From assembly GCA_021841725.1 (NCBI GenBank), contig JAKCEC010000009.1, positions 1 through 18,171 of the forward strand: DNA of 18,171 nt, given 5' to 3'. Under the pieces are notes generated by a model. The model saw only the letters and a list, made by a program, of their open reading frames with translations, ran no database searches and was not told the DNA's origin. Shown piece by piece: positions 1 through 6,418 of this stretch. The position numbers and the translations under genes are program-made. This DNA is from Actinomycetes bacterium (lineage in GTDB: Bacteria > Actinomycetota > Acidimicrobiia > Acidimicrobiales > RAAP-2). Position 1 is the stretch's first letter; every line of letters starts with the position of its first letter.

Positions 1-2
1 TG

Positions 3-95
3 GCGACCGCGATTATCGCTCGGGGGGTCCTGGACGCGTGGCGGGGCCGCATGGGACGACGTGAATACCCCCTGCTCCAACGCGGTCGGCACTAG
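3..95 (+). CDS. Probable C-terminal end of a glycosyltransferase (partial, starts upstream of window)
   Basis: The frame beginning at base 3 is open from the window edge to a TAG at 93-95 and encodes 30 residues. They include IIARGVLDAWRGRMGRR, which resembles the basic, amphipathic C-terminal tail common in family 2 glycosyltransferases of the rhamnosyltransferase type. A second frame is open over the same bases up to 162, but its translation is low in hydrophobic residues and looks non-coding. The glycan context to the right agrees with a glycosyltransferase. The evidence is a short tail only, so the call is tentative. Confidence 0.4.
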   Translation, partial: ATAIIARGVLDAWRGRMGRREYPLLQRGRH

Positions 96-122
96 CGCCG
101 GCGTCGTCGTGGTCGACGACGC

Positions 123-146
123 GCGCGCAACCGGGCGCGCAACCGG
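123..146. repeat. Tandem repeat, two copies of a 12-bp unit
   Basis: The unit GCGCGCAACCGG occurs at 123-134 and again, identical, at 135-146. It is followed by a partial third copy (GCGC). It lies in the 79-base gap before the methyltransferase gene, just upstream of its candidate -10 box (TAGGTT, 160-165). It may be simple slippage in GC-rich DNA or a duplicated binding site. Confidence 0.7.
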
Positions 147-174
147 GCGCCCACCGCTGTAGGTTGTCGAGGAG

Positions 175-1029
175 ATGAACCTCTCCTCGCTGTGGGCGAT
201 GTGGCGTAGTCAGGGAGCCCGTGGGTCGTTACGCGTCGTCGCCGACGTGGCGTTCGCGCGTCGTTCGCGCGTCGCGGACGACGTCGTCGCGGTGGCGACG
301 GGTGCGCGCGCCCTCGAAGTCGGTGGACCCAGCCGATGTTTTCGCCGCGGGGGCATGCTCCCGGTCTACCCGGTGGTGGCCGCGCTCGACGTCGTCACGT
401 TTTCGACCGCGACGCTGTGGGAAGGGTCCGTGCGCGAGGGGTCGCCGTTCGCCCCTCACGGACGGGTCCTCGGGGCCCGCATCGTGGGCGAGGCGGCGGG
501 TCTGACCGAGGTCCGCGCGCAGTCCTACGACGTCGTCCTCTCGTCGCACTGCCTCGAGCACTGCGCCGACGCCCTCGGCGCCCTGCGCGAGTGGCGACGC
601 GTCTGTCGCCCCGACGGCTACCTCTGCCTGGTGGTGCCCCACCGTGACGGGACCTTCGACTGGCGCCGATCGGTGACGACCCTGGAGCACTATCGACACG
701 ACGCGCGCGACGAGGTGTCCGAGCACGATACGACCCACTTCGAGGAGATCGTCGCACGTCACGACATTCGCCGTGACGCCGGTGTGCGCTCGCCCGATGA
801 GTTGCGCGCGCGCCTGCGCGACAACTACGCCACCCGCGCGGCGCATCACCACGTCCTCACCACGCGCTCGGCGCTGGCCCTGGTGGGGGAGGCGGGCTGG
901 TCAGCCGTGGCCGTCGACGTGCGTCGACCCTACGACATCGTGGTCCTCGCCCAGAATCGATCCGTCGTGACGACGCTCCTGGACCCGTCCGAGGCCCTGC
1001 GCCGCAGTCCCTTCGCGTCGGACCACTAG
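175..1029 (+). CDS. Class I SAM-dependent methyltransferase (Methyltransf_11-like)
   Basis: This 284-residue protein looks like a soluble methyltransferase of the Rossmann type. Motif I, the SAM-binding glycine loop, appears as ALEVGGPS near residues 46-53. A hydrophobic strand ending in Asp (LDVV, 71-74) may be the acidic loop that follows it. The family hallmark YDVVLSSHCLEH is at 118-129, followed by ALREWRRVCRPDGYLCLVVP at 136-155, typical of Methyltransf_11 enzymes. The substrate is not visible. Lying among glycosyltransferases, it may methylate a sugar or another surface-glycan component (inference). GAGGAG directly abuts the ATG at 175, which is too close for a normal ribosome site. 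A TAGGTT box at 160-165 suggests a very short leader. No membrane segment is seen. Confidence 0.8.
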   Translation: MNLSSLWAMWRSQGARGSLRVVADVAFARRSRVADDVVAVATGARALEVGGPSRCFRRGGMLPVYPVVAALDVVTFSTATLWEGSVREGSPFAPHGRVLGARIVGEAAGLTEVRAQSYDVVLSSHCLEHCADALGALREWRRVCRPDGYLCLVVPHRDGTFDWRRSVTTLEHYRHDARDEVSEHDTTHFEEIVARHDIRRDAGVRSPDELRARLRDNYATRAAHHHVLTTRSALALVGEAGWSAVAVDVRRPYDIVVLAQNRSVVTTLLDPSEALRRSPFASDH

Positions 1030-1036
1030 GGTCTCC

Positions 1037-1051
1037 CCCCGGTCGTCGGGG
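1037..1051 (+). terminator. Weak hairpin after the methyltransferase gene
   Basis: CCCCG (1037-1041) can pair with CGGGG (1047-1051) across a 5-base loop, 8 bases after the stop codon. No T-tract follows, so termination is uncertain in this GC-rich setting. Confidence 0.25.
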
Positions 1052-1091
1052 CCCCGGACGGGGTCGACGGAGGTGTTCGCGTCGGCGTCGG

Positions 1092-1097
1092 TAGGCT
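1092..1097 (+). promoter_or_regulatory. Candidate -10 box for the DUF2142 gene and its upstream small ORF
   Basis: TAGGCT at 1092-1097 fits the TANNNT consensus. The same hexamer precedes tRNA-Tyr and tRNA-Trp in this window. No good -35 box lies 16-19 bases upstream. Transcription would start near 1104, ahead of the small ORF at 1149. Confidence 0.35.
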
Positions 1098-1148
1098 GAG
1101 CCAGGCTCCAGATGGGCCCGAACCCCTGCACCGGAGGTGGGAGACCGC

Positions 1149-1244
1149 GTGAACACTTGCCCGCGAATCGCCGCACGGGTGGCGCCGGCGCGTCCGCCGG
1201 GTCCGGGTCCGGCGGCCCGCGCGAACGGCGCGGTGGCGCGGTGA
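1149..1244 (+). CDS. Possible 31-residue upstream ORF coupled to the DUF2142 gene
   Basis: A GTG at 1149 follows a GGGAG at 1139-1143 with a 5-base gap. It opens 31 codons ending in TGA at 1242-1244. That stop overlaps the GTG start (1241) of the downstream membrane-protein gene as GTGA, the usual layout for translational coupling. The peptide begins MNTCPRIAARV, has no membrane segment, and contains RPPGPGP. The PPG within it is a known EF-P-dependent ribosome-stalling motif. It may be a leader peptide setting translation of the membrane protein. It could also be chance in GC-rich DNA, since I recognise no family. Confidence 0.35.
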   Translation: MNTCPRIAARVAPARPPGPGPAARANGAVAR

Positions 1245-2659
1245 GCGAGTTGGACCCGACTCGCGTCTCGCGGGGGTTCCTCGCCGCGTTCTTCGGTCTC
1301 TACCTCGTCCTGGGCGTAATCCTGATGGCGTTCACGCCCCCCTTTCAGAGTCCCGACGCGTTCGCCCACTTCGACCGGGCGGTGGGTCTCGCGTACGGCG
1401 ACCTCACCTCCACGACGAGCCACGGTACGCCCGGCGAGCCGTTCCCCGTCGGGGTGTACCAAACCGAGGTCATCTTCTCGGGGATGGCGGCGGGACCCGC
1501 GGCCCGGGTCGCCCGCTCCGAGTTCGTCTACGGCTGGCACCAGACCTGGGACTCCCCGACCTACTTCACCGCCTACGAGACGGGCGGTAACGCCCCCTTC
1601 TTGTACCTTCCCCAGGTCCTGGGCGTCGAGATCGGCCGCCTCGTCAGTCCTCGCGTGCTGGTGAGTTACTACGCGGCCGAACTCGGCAACCTCCTCGCCT
1701 TCGTCGCCCTGACGGCCTGGGCGATGTCGCGGTTCCCCCGGCGCCTGACCTGGTCCCTGGGGGTCTTCTTGCTGCTGCCCATGGTTACGTCGCTGGCCAT
1801 CTCGGTGAACCCCGACGCCCTGCTGATCGCGTTGTCCGCGGTGTTCGCGGCGGCGTGCGGGCGCCTGGGCGCGACGTCGCGCGAGAACGCGCCCCCGCCG
1901 TGGAACCTGTGGTCGGACCCCGACGTGCGCATCGCCTACGTGAGTTTTCTCCTGATGACCATCGAGAAGCCCCCGCTCCTGATCCTGGGACTCCTGCTCG
2001 CCGTCGTGGAGCGACCGTTTCGGTGGCGACGGGCGGCGGCGCGCGCGTTGACGGTGACCGCGAGCGCCGTCGTGGCCTACGAGGCGTGGGCGACCCTGGC
2101 CGCGACGGGACGGGGCACGCCGACGAAGTTGGCGGGGGTGGCGCCCGTCGCCCAACTCCGCCAACTTCTGACGCACCCCGGGCACGGGGTCGCGGTGCTG
2201 GTGGCGACCCTGCGCGGCGACGGGGGGCTCTTCGTGCGCGAGTTCATCGCGGGAATCGGCTGGCTCGACACGTGGTTTCCGGGGTGGTTCTACCTGACGA
2301 TGAGCGTCGTCGTACTGGTCGCCCTGGGTTACGCCCTCTCGGTGTCGCGTGGTCGACTCGGCGCCGGCGTGGGGTCACTGGCGATCCTCGCGTGCACCGC
2401 GCTGGCCCTGATGTTCACGTTCTACCTCGTCGACACCCCCTACGGCGCCCCCACGATCACCGGGTTCCAGGGCCGCTACCTGCTGCCGCTCTACCCGTCG
2501 CTGATCGTGACGCTGGGTGCGGGCCCGCGGGGGCTGCGCCCGCTCGGACCCGTCGCGCGACTGATCGACGAGTACGGCGCGACGTGGTTGGTGGTCGCGC
2601 AGGTGTTGATCGCCGCGCAATTCGTGATGACCCTGCTGTCGCGCTACTGGTTCAGGTGA
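1241..2659 (+). CDS. DUF2142-family polytopic membrane protein, probable GT-C-like enzyme
   Basis: This 472-residue integral membrane protein has around a dozen hydrophobic segments. The first, at about residues 12-30, is followed by PPFQSPDAFAHFDRA, with Asp39 and His43. That is the PPxxxPDExxH-type loop of the DUF2142 family. In GT-C enzymes an acidic residue in the first outside loop is the catalytic or metal site, so a lipid-linked sugar transferase of the cell surface is a fair inference, though DUF2142 biochemistry is poorly known. I chose the GTG at 1241 because the frame upstream (an ATG at 1112) would add a low-complexity Gly/Arg/Pro stretch. The 1241 start also overlaps the stop of a small ORF. 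Its 3' end overlaps the convergent flippase gene by 8 bases. Confidence 0.75.
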   Translation: MSELDPTRVSRGFLAAFFGLYLVLGVILMAFTPPFQSPDAFAHFDRAVGLAYGDLTSTTSHGTPGEPFPVGVYQTEVIFSGMAAGPAARVARSEFVYGWHQTWDSPTYFTAYETGGNAPFLYLPQVLGVEIGRLVSPRVLVSYYAAELGNLLAFVALTAWAMSRFPRRLTWSLGVFLLLPMVTSLAISVNPDALLIALSAVFAAACGRLGATSRENAPPPWNLWSDPDVRIAYVSFLLMTIEKPPLLILGLLLAVVERPFRWRRAAARALTVTASAVVAYEAWATLAATGRGTPTKLAGVAPVAQLRQLLTHPGHGVAVLVATLRGDGGLFVREFIAGIGWLDTWFPGWFYLTMSVVVLVALGYALSVSRGRLGAGVGSLAILACTALALMFTFYLVDTPYGAPTITGFQGRYLLPLYPSLIVTLGAGPRGLRPLGPVARLIDEYGATWLVVAQVLIAAQFVMTLLSRYWFR

Positions 2660-3983
2660 CCCGCCACGGATCCGCGTCGTCGGGCGGCGACGCGGGGAGC
2701 GGGTCCGGGTGTTCGACGCGCCAGCGCAGCGCGGGCACGCCCGCGAGCGCCATGGTCGCCACACTGACGACCAGCATGACCCGCGCCACCGCGGCGCTGG
2801 AGTCGTGGAACAGGGAGATCCCGACGACGGCCAGGACCACGCCGACCCACGGGGTCAGGGCGAGCACCGACCGGCGCGCGAGGTGCAGGTAGACGAAGAG
2901 GATGAGCAGCCCCACGGCCACCGACGCGAAGGAGAGCTGTCCGAGGATCGACGCCGCGCCCGCGTACTGGGCGCCGAAGAGAATACGGACCGTCAGGGTC
3001 GGCAACACACTCATGACGACGGCCGCGAGGACGCTCAGGACTACGCTCACGCGCAACGTCTGGCGAAAGATCCGTCGACTCGAGGTGTCGACGCCCTTGC
3101 CGTCGGCGAGGTGGGGGAAGGCCACCGTCACGAGCGCGGCGGGGATGAAGAAGGCGATGTGCGCGGCGACCGCGACGGCGGCGTACTTGCCGGCCAGTGA
3201 CGACGAGAAGAAGTGCTGGGCCAAGAAGGTGTCGATCCCGATGAGCGTGGTGTACCCGGCCAGGGCGGCGACCGACAAGAGCGTGTCGCGCATCCGGGTG
3301 CGCACCACGGCGGCGTGGCGGTGTCCGCGCAGTTCGTGGCGGGCCGAAAACATGAGCGAGAACATCGTGAAGGCCTGCGCGAAGATGGTGGCGGCCACGG
3401 CCCCCGAGACCCCCAGCCCCGCGCTCACCATCAGTTCTCCCAGCGCCAAGCGCACCAGACCGGTGCCGACGAAGGAGGCGAACGCCACGGGGCGGAAGCG
3501 GAACTCGCCGATGAGGGCCCCCTGCAACACGGCCGAGACGGTCGCCAGGGGGATCCAGGCCGCCACGAGCAAGACGGGGAGGGCGGAGCCGATGTGCAAG
3601 AACTGATCGATGAGGGGGGCGAGAGCGCCCAGGAGCACCATGGCGGCGCAACCCGCGACGAAGGAGCGCCAGGTGACGCGCACCATGGAGAAGGGCTGTC
3701 CGGACATCTCCTCGTCCAGGACCGCTTGGGTCACCGCGATCTGGACCGCGCCGAGGGGGACGCTGAGCAGGCTGATGATCCCGAGCAACGCCCCCATCGC
3801 GCCGTAGTGGGTGGGTCCGAGGAGTCGACTGACGAGCAGGTGGAAGACGAAGCTGGCGACACTGATTCCCGCGAAGGCGACGAGGTAGGAGAACGCCCCC
3901 CGCGCGAATACCCCCGACGCCATTTGCGACCGCACGGCCGACGTCACGCGAGACAGTGTCGCGTCGCGGAGAGAATGTTTCAT
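2652..3983 (-). CDS. Oligosaccharide flippase of the MOP superfamily (Wzx/MATE-like)
   Basis: This 443-residue polytopic membrane protein probably moves lipid-linked glycans across the cytoplasmic membrane. About 12-14 hydrophobic segments run throughout. The N-terminal part (AFSYLVAFAGISVASFVFHLLVSRLLGPTHYG, in two pieces split around residue 45) matches the first helices of polysaccharide-export flippases. The motif RLLGPTHYGAMGALLGI is typical: LG, then Y/FG, then a hydrophobic helix. I chose the ATG at 3983 because GGGGGAG lies just upstream. An in-frame ATG at 4016 would add 11 basic residues and spoil that signal. The gene is second in a minus-strand pair, 76 bases after the glycosyltransferase stop. 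Its cargo is unknown. Confidence 0.8.
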   Translation of the reverse strand: MKHSLRDATLSRVTSAVRSQMASGVFARGAFSYLVAFAGISVASFVFHLLVSRLLGPTHYGAMGALLGIISLLSVPLGAVQIAVTQAVLDEEMSGQPFSMVRVTWRSFVAGCAAMVLLGALAPLIDQFLHIGSALPVLLVAAWIPLATVSAVLQGALIGEFRFRPVAFASFVGTGLVRLALGELMVSAGLGVSGAVAATIFAQAFTMFSLMFSARHELRGHRHAAVVRTRMRDTLLSVAALAGYTTLIGIDTFLAQHFFSSSLAGKYAAVAVAAHIAFFIPAALVTVAFPHLADGKGVDTSSRRIFRQTLRVSVVLSVLAAVVMSVLPTLTVRILFGAQYAGAASILGQLSFASVAVGLLILFVYLHLARRSVLALTPWVGVVLAVVGISLFHDSSAAVARVMLVVSVATMALAGVPALRWRVEHPDPLPASPPDDADPWRVT

Positions 3984-4059
3984 CGCTCCCCCGACTCTAA
4001 TTCGGGACCGCTTCACCGAGCCGGGCGCGTCGCCGCGGCGCGAACCGTTGGGCGCGCCA

Positions 4060-5070
4060 CTAGTCCACGAAGGGCGCGATCGCGGCCCAGTAGCGCGCCA
4101 GCACCCAGTTCACCGCGCGCGGCACCCGTAATCCGAACTCACTCGGGATGTCCATCTGCGCCGACAGGATCCGGGCCCACCCCGCGTCGCCCGTGTCGCG
4201 CGCCGCGGCGACCGCGTCGCGACGCTCGCGCACGACGTCGCGGTGCGCCCAGAGCCAGCGCCACGCAGCGACTTTTTCGCGCCCCCAGCCCCCGCGCAGC
4301 GCGGCGACCAGGACGCCGCACTCGACCGGCAGTGCGACGGGCAGCAGGAGCCAACGGGCGCGGCGGCCGTAGAGCGTGAGGAGGTTCATGAGGCGATTGC
4401 GCTCCAGCAGGAACCACTTGGTGTTGTCCTTCGTGAACTCGTAGTGGTGCACGCCGATCGCGGACGGCTCGAAGACCACTTCGCGGGCTGATTGCCACGT
4501 ACGCACCGACAGGTCGACGTCCTCGGCGTAGGCGAAGTAGTGCTCGTCGAATCCGCCGAGTCGGTCCCAGGTGGTGCGTCGACACGCGAAGAAGCCCCCG
4601 CAGATACCGGCCACGGCCTCGTCGTGATCGTGCGCGGCGAAGGGTTCGCCGTAGTCGCCGGCCCACGAGAACATGAGGTAGTGGATGGGGTTCCCGATGG
4701 AATTGACCCGCGGCGGCTCACCCGGCAAGAGAACCGCCCCCGTCGCGAGTCCCACTCGCGGGTCGTCGAGTCGCGACACCAGGCGCGCGACGGCGTCGTC
4801 GCGCACGACCAGGTCGCTGTTGACGAACACCACATCCGGGTGGCGCGCGCGCGACGCCCCCCGATTGCACCCGCCGGCGAACCCGGTATTGGTGCCCGGG
4901 GTCACGCGCACCACGCGAGGGTCGTCCACCTCGTCGGGCAGTGACCGCGCACCGTTGTCCACGAGCACCACCTCCACGTCGACGTCGCGCGAGCGCAGCA
5001 CGGCCGCGAGGCACGCGCCGAGTAACGGCTCCTCCCCGTAGGCCAGGATGATGACTGACACTTCTCTCAT
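4060..5070 (-). CDS. Family 2 glycosyltransferase (rhamnosyltransferase-like)
   Basis: This 336-residue enzyme should transfer a sugar from a nucleotide donor to a growing glycan on the inside of the membrane. The GT-A nucleotide fold is shown by VSVIILAYGEEP near the start, LVDNG at 36-40, NTGFAGGCNRG at 61-71, the metal-binding VNSD at 83-86, and GGFFACRR with GGFDEHYFAYAEDVDLSVR at 158-190, which holds the acceptor-side ED pair. This pattern is that of WbbL/rhamnosyltransferase-like GT2 proteins. A frame extension to an ATG at 5154 exists, but a TAGTGT -10 box at 5157-5162 on this strand would start transcription past that codon, so I prefer 5070. It precedes the flippase on the same strand and probably shares its transcript. 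The sugar specificity cannot be read. Confidence 0.85.
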   Translation of the reverse strand: MREVSVIILAYGEEPLLGACLAAVLRSRDVDVEVVLVDNGARSLPDEVDDPRVVRVTPGTNTGFAGGCNRGASRARHPDVVFVNSDLVVRDDAVARLVSRLDDPRVGLATGAVLLPGEPPRVNSIGNPIHYLMFSWAGDYGEPFAAHDHDEAVAGICGGFFACRRTTWDRLGGFDEHYFAYAEDVDLSVRTWQSAREVVFEPSAIGVHHYEFTKDNTKWFLLERNRLMNLLTLYGRRARWLLLPVALPVECGVLVAALRGGWGREKVAAWRWLWAHRDVVRERRDAVAAARDTGDAGWARILSAQMDIPSEFGLRVPRAVNWVLARYWAAIAPFVD

Positions 5071-5156
5071 AACGTCCGATCTCGATGCGCGACTCACGCC
5101 GGGGCCGCAGCGCGGCGTGACGAGCGGGCGCCGCGCAGCGGCGACGGCGCTCATTC

Positions 5157-5162
5157 ACACTA
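5157..5162 (-). promoter_or_regulatory. Candidate -10 box for the glycosyltransferase/flippase pair
   Basis: Read on the minus strand, TAGTGT fits TANNNT. It would start a transcript near 5150 with an 80-base leader before the ATG at 5070. No convincing -35 box is seen. Confidence 0.3.
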
Positions 5163-5189
5163 GGTCGACCACGCCGCGTCCGGTCGGGG

Positions 5190-5209
5190 GCACCCCCGCG
5201 GGGGGGTGC
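5190..5209. repeat. GC-rich inverted repeat between divergent glycosyltransferase genes
   Basis: GCACCCCC (5190-5197) is complementary to GGGGGTGC (5202-5209) across a 4-base loop. It sits inside the 198-base divergent spacer between the two glycosyltransferase genes, where a terminator is not expected for either. It could be an operator or a structural element. The rest of the spacer holds only weak promoter-like boxes. Confidence 0.6.
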
Positions 5210-5268
5210 GGGGGCTCAGCGGCGTCGGCCCTCAGGGAAATCTAAGACTGGTGTGCGAATATTGATGA

Positions 5269-5997
5269 ATGACGCCCGAGCAGCTCGCCGACGCCCTGAC
5301 GCGCACGTGCGTCGTGATCCCGGCGTTCAACGAGGGTGAGTCGATCGGTGCCGTCGTGCGCGCGGTGTACGAGCACATGCCCGGCGCCACGGTGGTCGTC
5401 GTCAACGACGGCTCGACCGACGACACCGAGGCGAACGCGCGCGCGGCGGGCGCGAACGTCGTGTCGCTCCCGCTCAATCTCGGCATCGGGGGCGCGGTGC
5501 AGACCGGGTACAAGTTCGCGGTTCGTCGCGGTTTACACTTCGCGGTGCAGGTAGACGGGGACGGGCAACACGATCCGCGTGAGGCGCCCCACCTCTTCGC
5601 GTCGCTGGTGAGGGGCGAGGCGGACATGGTCGTGGGATCGCGGTGGTTGGGGCGCGGCGACTACGTGGCGCCGCGCAACCGCCGATTCGCGATGAAGTTC
5701 CTGGAGGCGCTGGTCTCGTGGCGCGCGGGCAGTCGCTTCACCGACACGACGTCGGGTTTCCGGGCGCTCAACCGGCGCACCATGGAGTTGTTCGCGGAAC
5801 ACTACCCGAGTGACTTTCCCGAGGTCGAATCCATCGTGCTGGCCCACCACCACGGGCTTCGCGTCACCGAGGTACCGGTCAAGATGGTGGCGCGCGAGTT
5901 CGGCACGTCGAGTATCACGGGCCTGCGGTCGCTGTACTTCATGATCCGCGTGACGGTGGGCTTGCTGGTGGGCGTCATGGGAGGAGAAGAGAAATGA
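5269..5997 (+). CDS. DPM1-like family 2 glycosyltransferase (polyprenyl-phosphate sugar synthase)
   Basis: This 242-residue enzyme most likely makes a polyprenyl-phosphate-linked sugar, such as polyprenol-phosphomannose or -glucose, from a nucleotide sugar. The DPM1/GtrB core is plain: CVVIPAFNEGESI at 14-26, VVVVNDGSTDDT at 42-53, LNLGIGGAVQTGYK at 69-82, the catalytic DGDGQHDP at 96-103, VVGSRW at 121-126, and DTTSGFRALNR at 159-169. It has only one moderately hydrophobic stretch near the C-terminus (about 221-238), unlike GtrB proteins with two C-terminal membrane helices. The next gene, a DUF2304 protein overlapping by ATGA, may supply the membrane anchor (inference). The lipid-linked sugar would serve GT-C enzymes such as the MptB-like protein in this window. 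Confidence 0.85.
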   Translation: MTPEQLADALTRTCVVIPAFNEGESIGAVVRAVYEHMPGATVVVVNDGSTDDTEANARAAGANVVSLPLNLGIGGAVQTGYKFAVRRGLHFAVQVDGDGQHDPREAPHLFASLVRGEADMVVGSRWLGRGDYVAPRNRRFAMKFLEALVSWRAGSRFTDTTSGFRALNRRTMELFAEHYPSDFPEVESIVLAHHHGLRVTEVPVKMVAREFGTSSITGLRSLYFMIRVTVGLLVGVMGGEEK

Positions 5998-6344
5998 AGG
6001 GTGACATCCTGGCGGGGATCATCAGCGTCGTCTTGCTGATGGTCACGATTCGCGCGATCCGCCAACGGCGACTGATGGAGACGCACGCGGTCCTGTGGCT
6101 TAGCGTCAGCGTGGTCACGGTCCTCTTGAGCGTCGCGTTGCCCTTTGGGGCGTTCACCCCGCTGGCCCACTTCTTCGGCATCGCCTACCCGCCCGACATG
6201 GTGTTGGTCTTCGGCCTCTTCTTCTTCGCCCTCTTCACCTTCCACCTCTCGGTGTCGATGAGTCGGCTCGCGGCGCGCGAGCGAGTGTTAGCCCAGGAGA
6301 TCGCCCTCGTCAGGGAGATGCTGAACTCGGAACCCGCGCCGTGA
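5994..6344 (+). CDS. DUF2304-family small membrane protein
   Basis: This 116-residue protein has three hydrophobic helices, at about residues 4-20, 33-50 and 68-86, and a charged C-terminal helix. The segment FGIAYPPDMVLVFGLFFF at 61-78 matches the signature of DUF2304. The start ATG overlaps the upstream stop (ATGA at 5994-5997), so the two are translationally coupled. DUF2304 genes are often found next to DPM1-like glycosyltransferases. By analogy with eukaryotic DPM2/DPM3, it may anchor or regulate the synthase at the membrane. That role is inference, and no catalytic motif is visible. Confidence 0.8.
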   Translation: MKGDILAGIISVVLLMVTIRAIRQRRLMETHAVLWLSVSVVTVLLSVALPFGAFTPLAHFFGIAYPPDMVLVFGLFFFALFTFHLSVSMSRLAARERVLAQEIALVREMLNSEPAP

Positions 6345-6418
6345 GCGAGGCACCGTGGTCCGGGGCGCACCCGACGGCGCGGGCGAGACTGCGTGGGTAG
6401 CGGCGCCGAGGTCGGACC

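Noticed and set aside
857..2185. Long minus-strand open frame (442 codons) opposite the methyltransferase and DUF2142 genes
   Set aside because: Its translation is dominated by Arg, Gly, Pro and His with no domain, and it is an antisense shadow of two well-supported genes in GC-rich DNA.
3213..4379. Plus-strand open frame (388 codons) opposite the flippase and glycosyltransferase
   Set aside because: Composition is rich in Arg, Gly, Glu and His with no recognisable motif. The minus-strand frames have clear family signatures.
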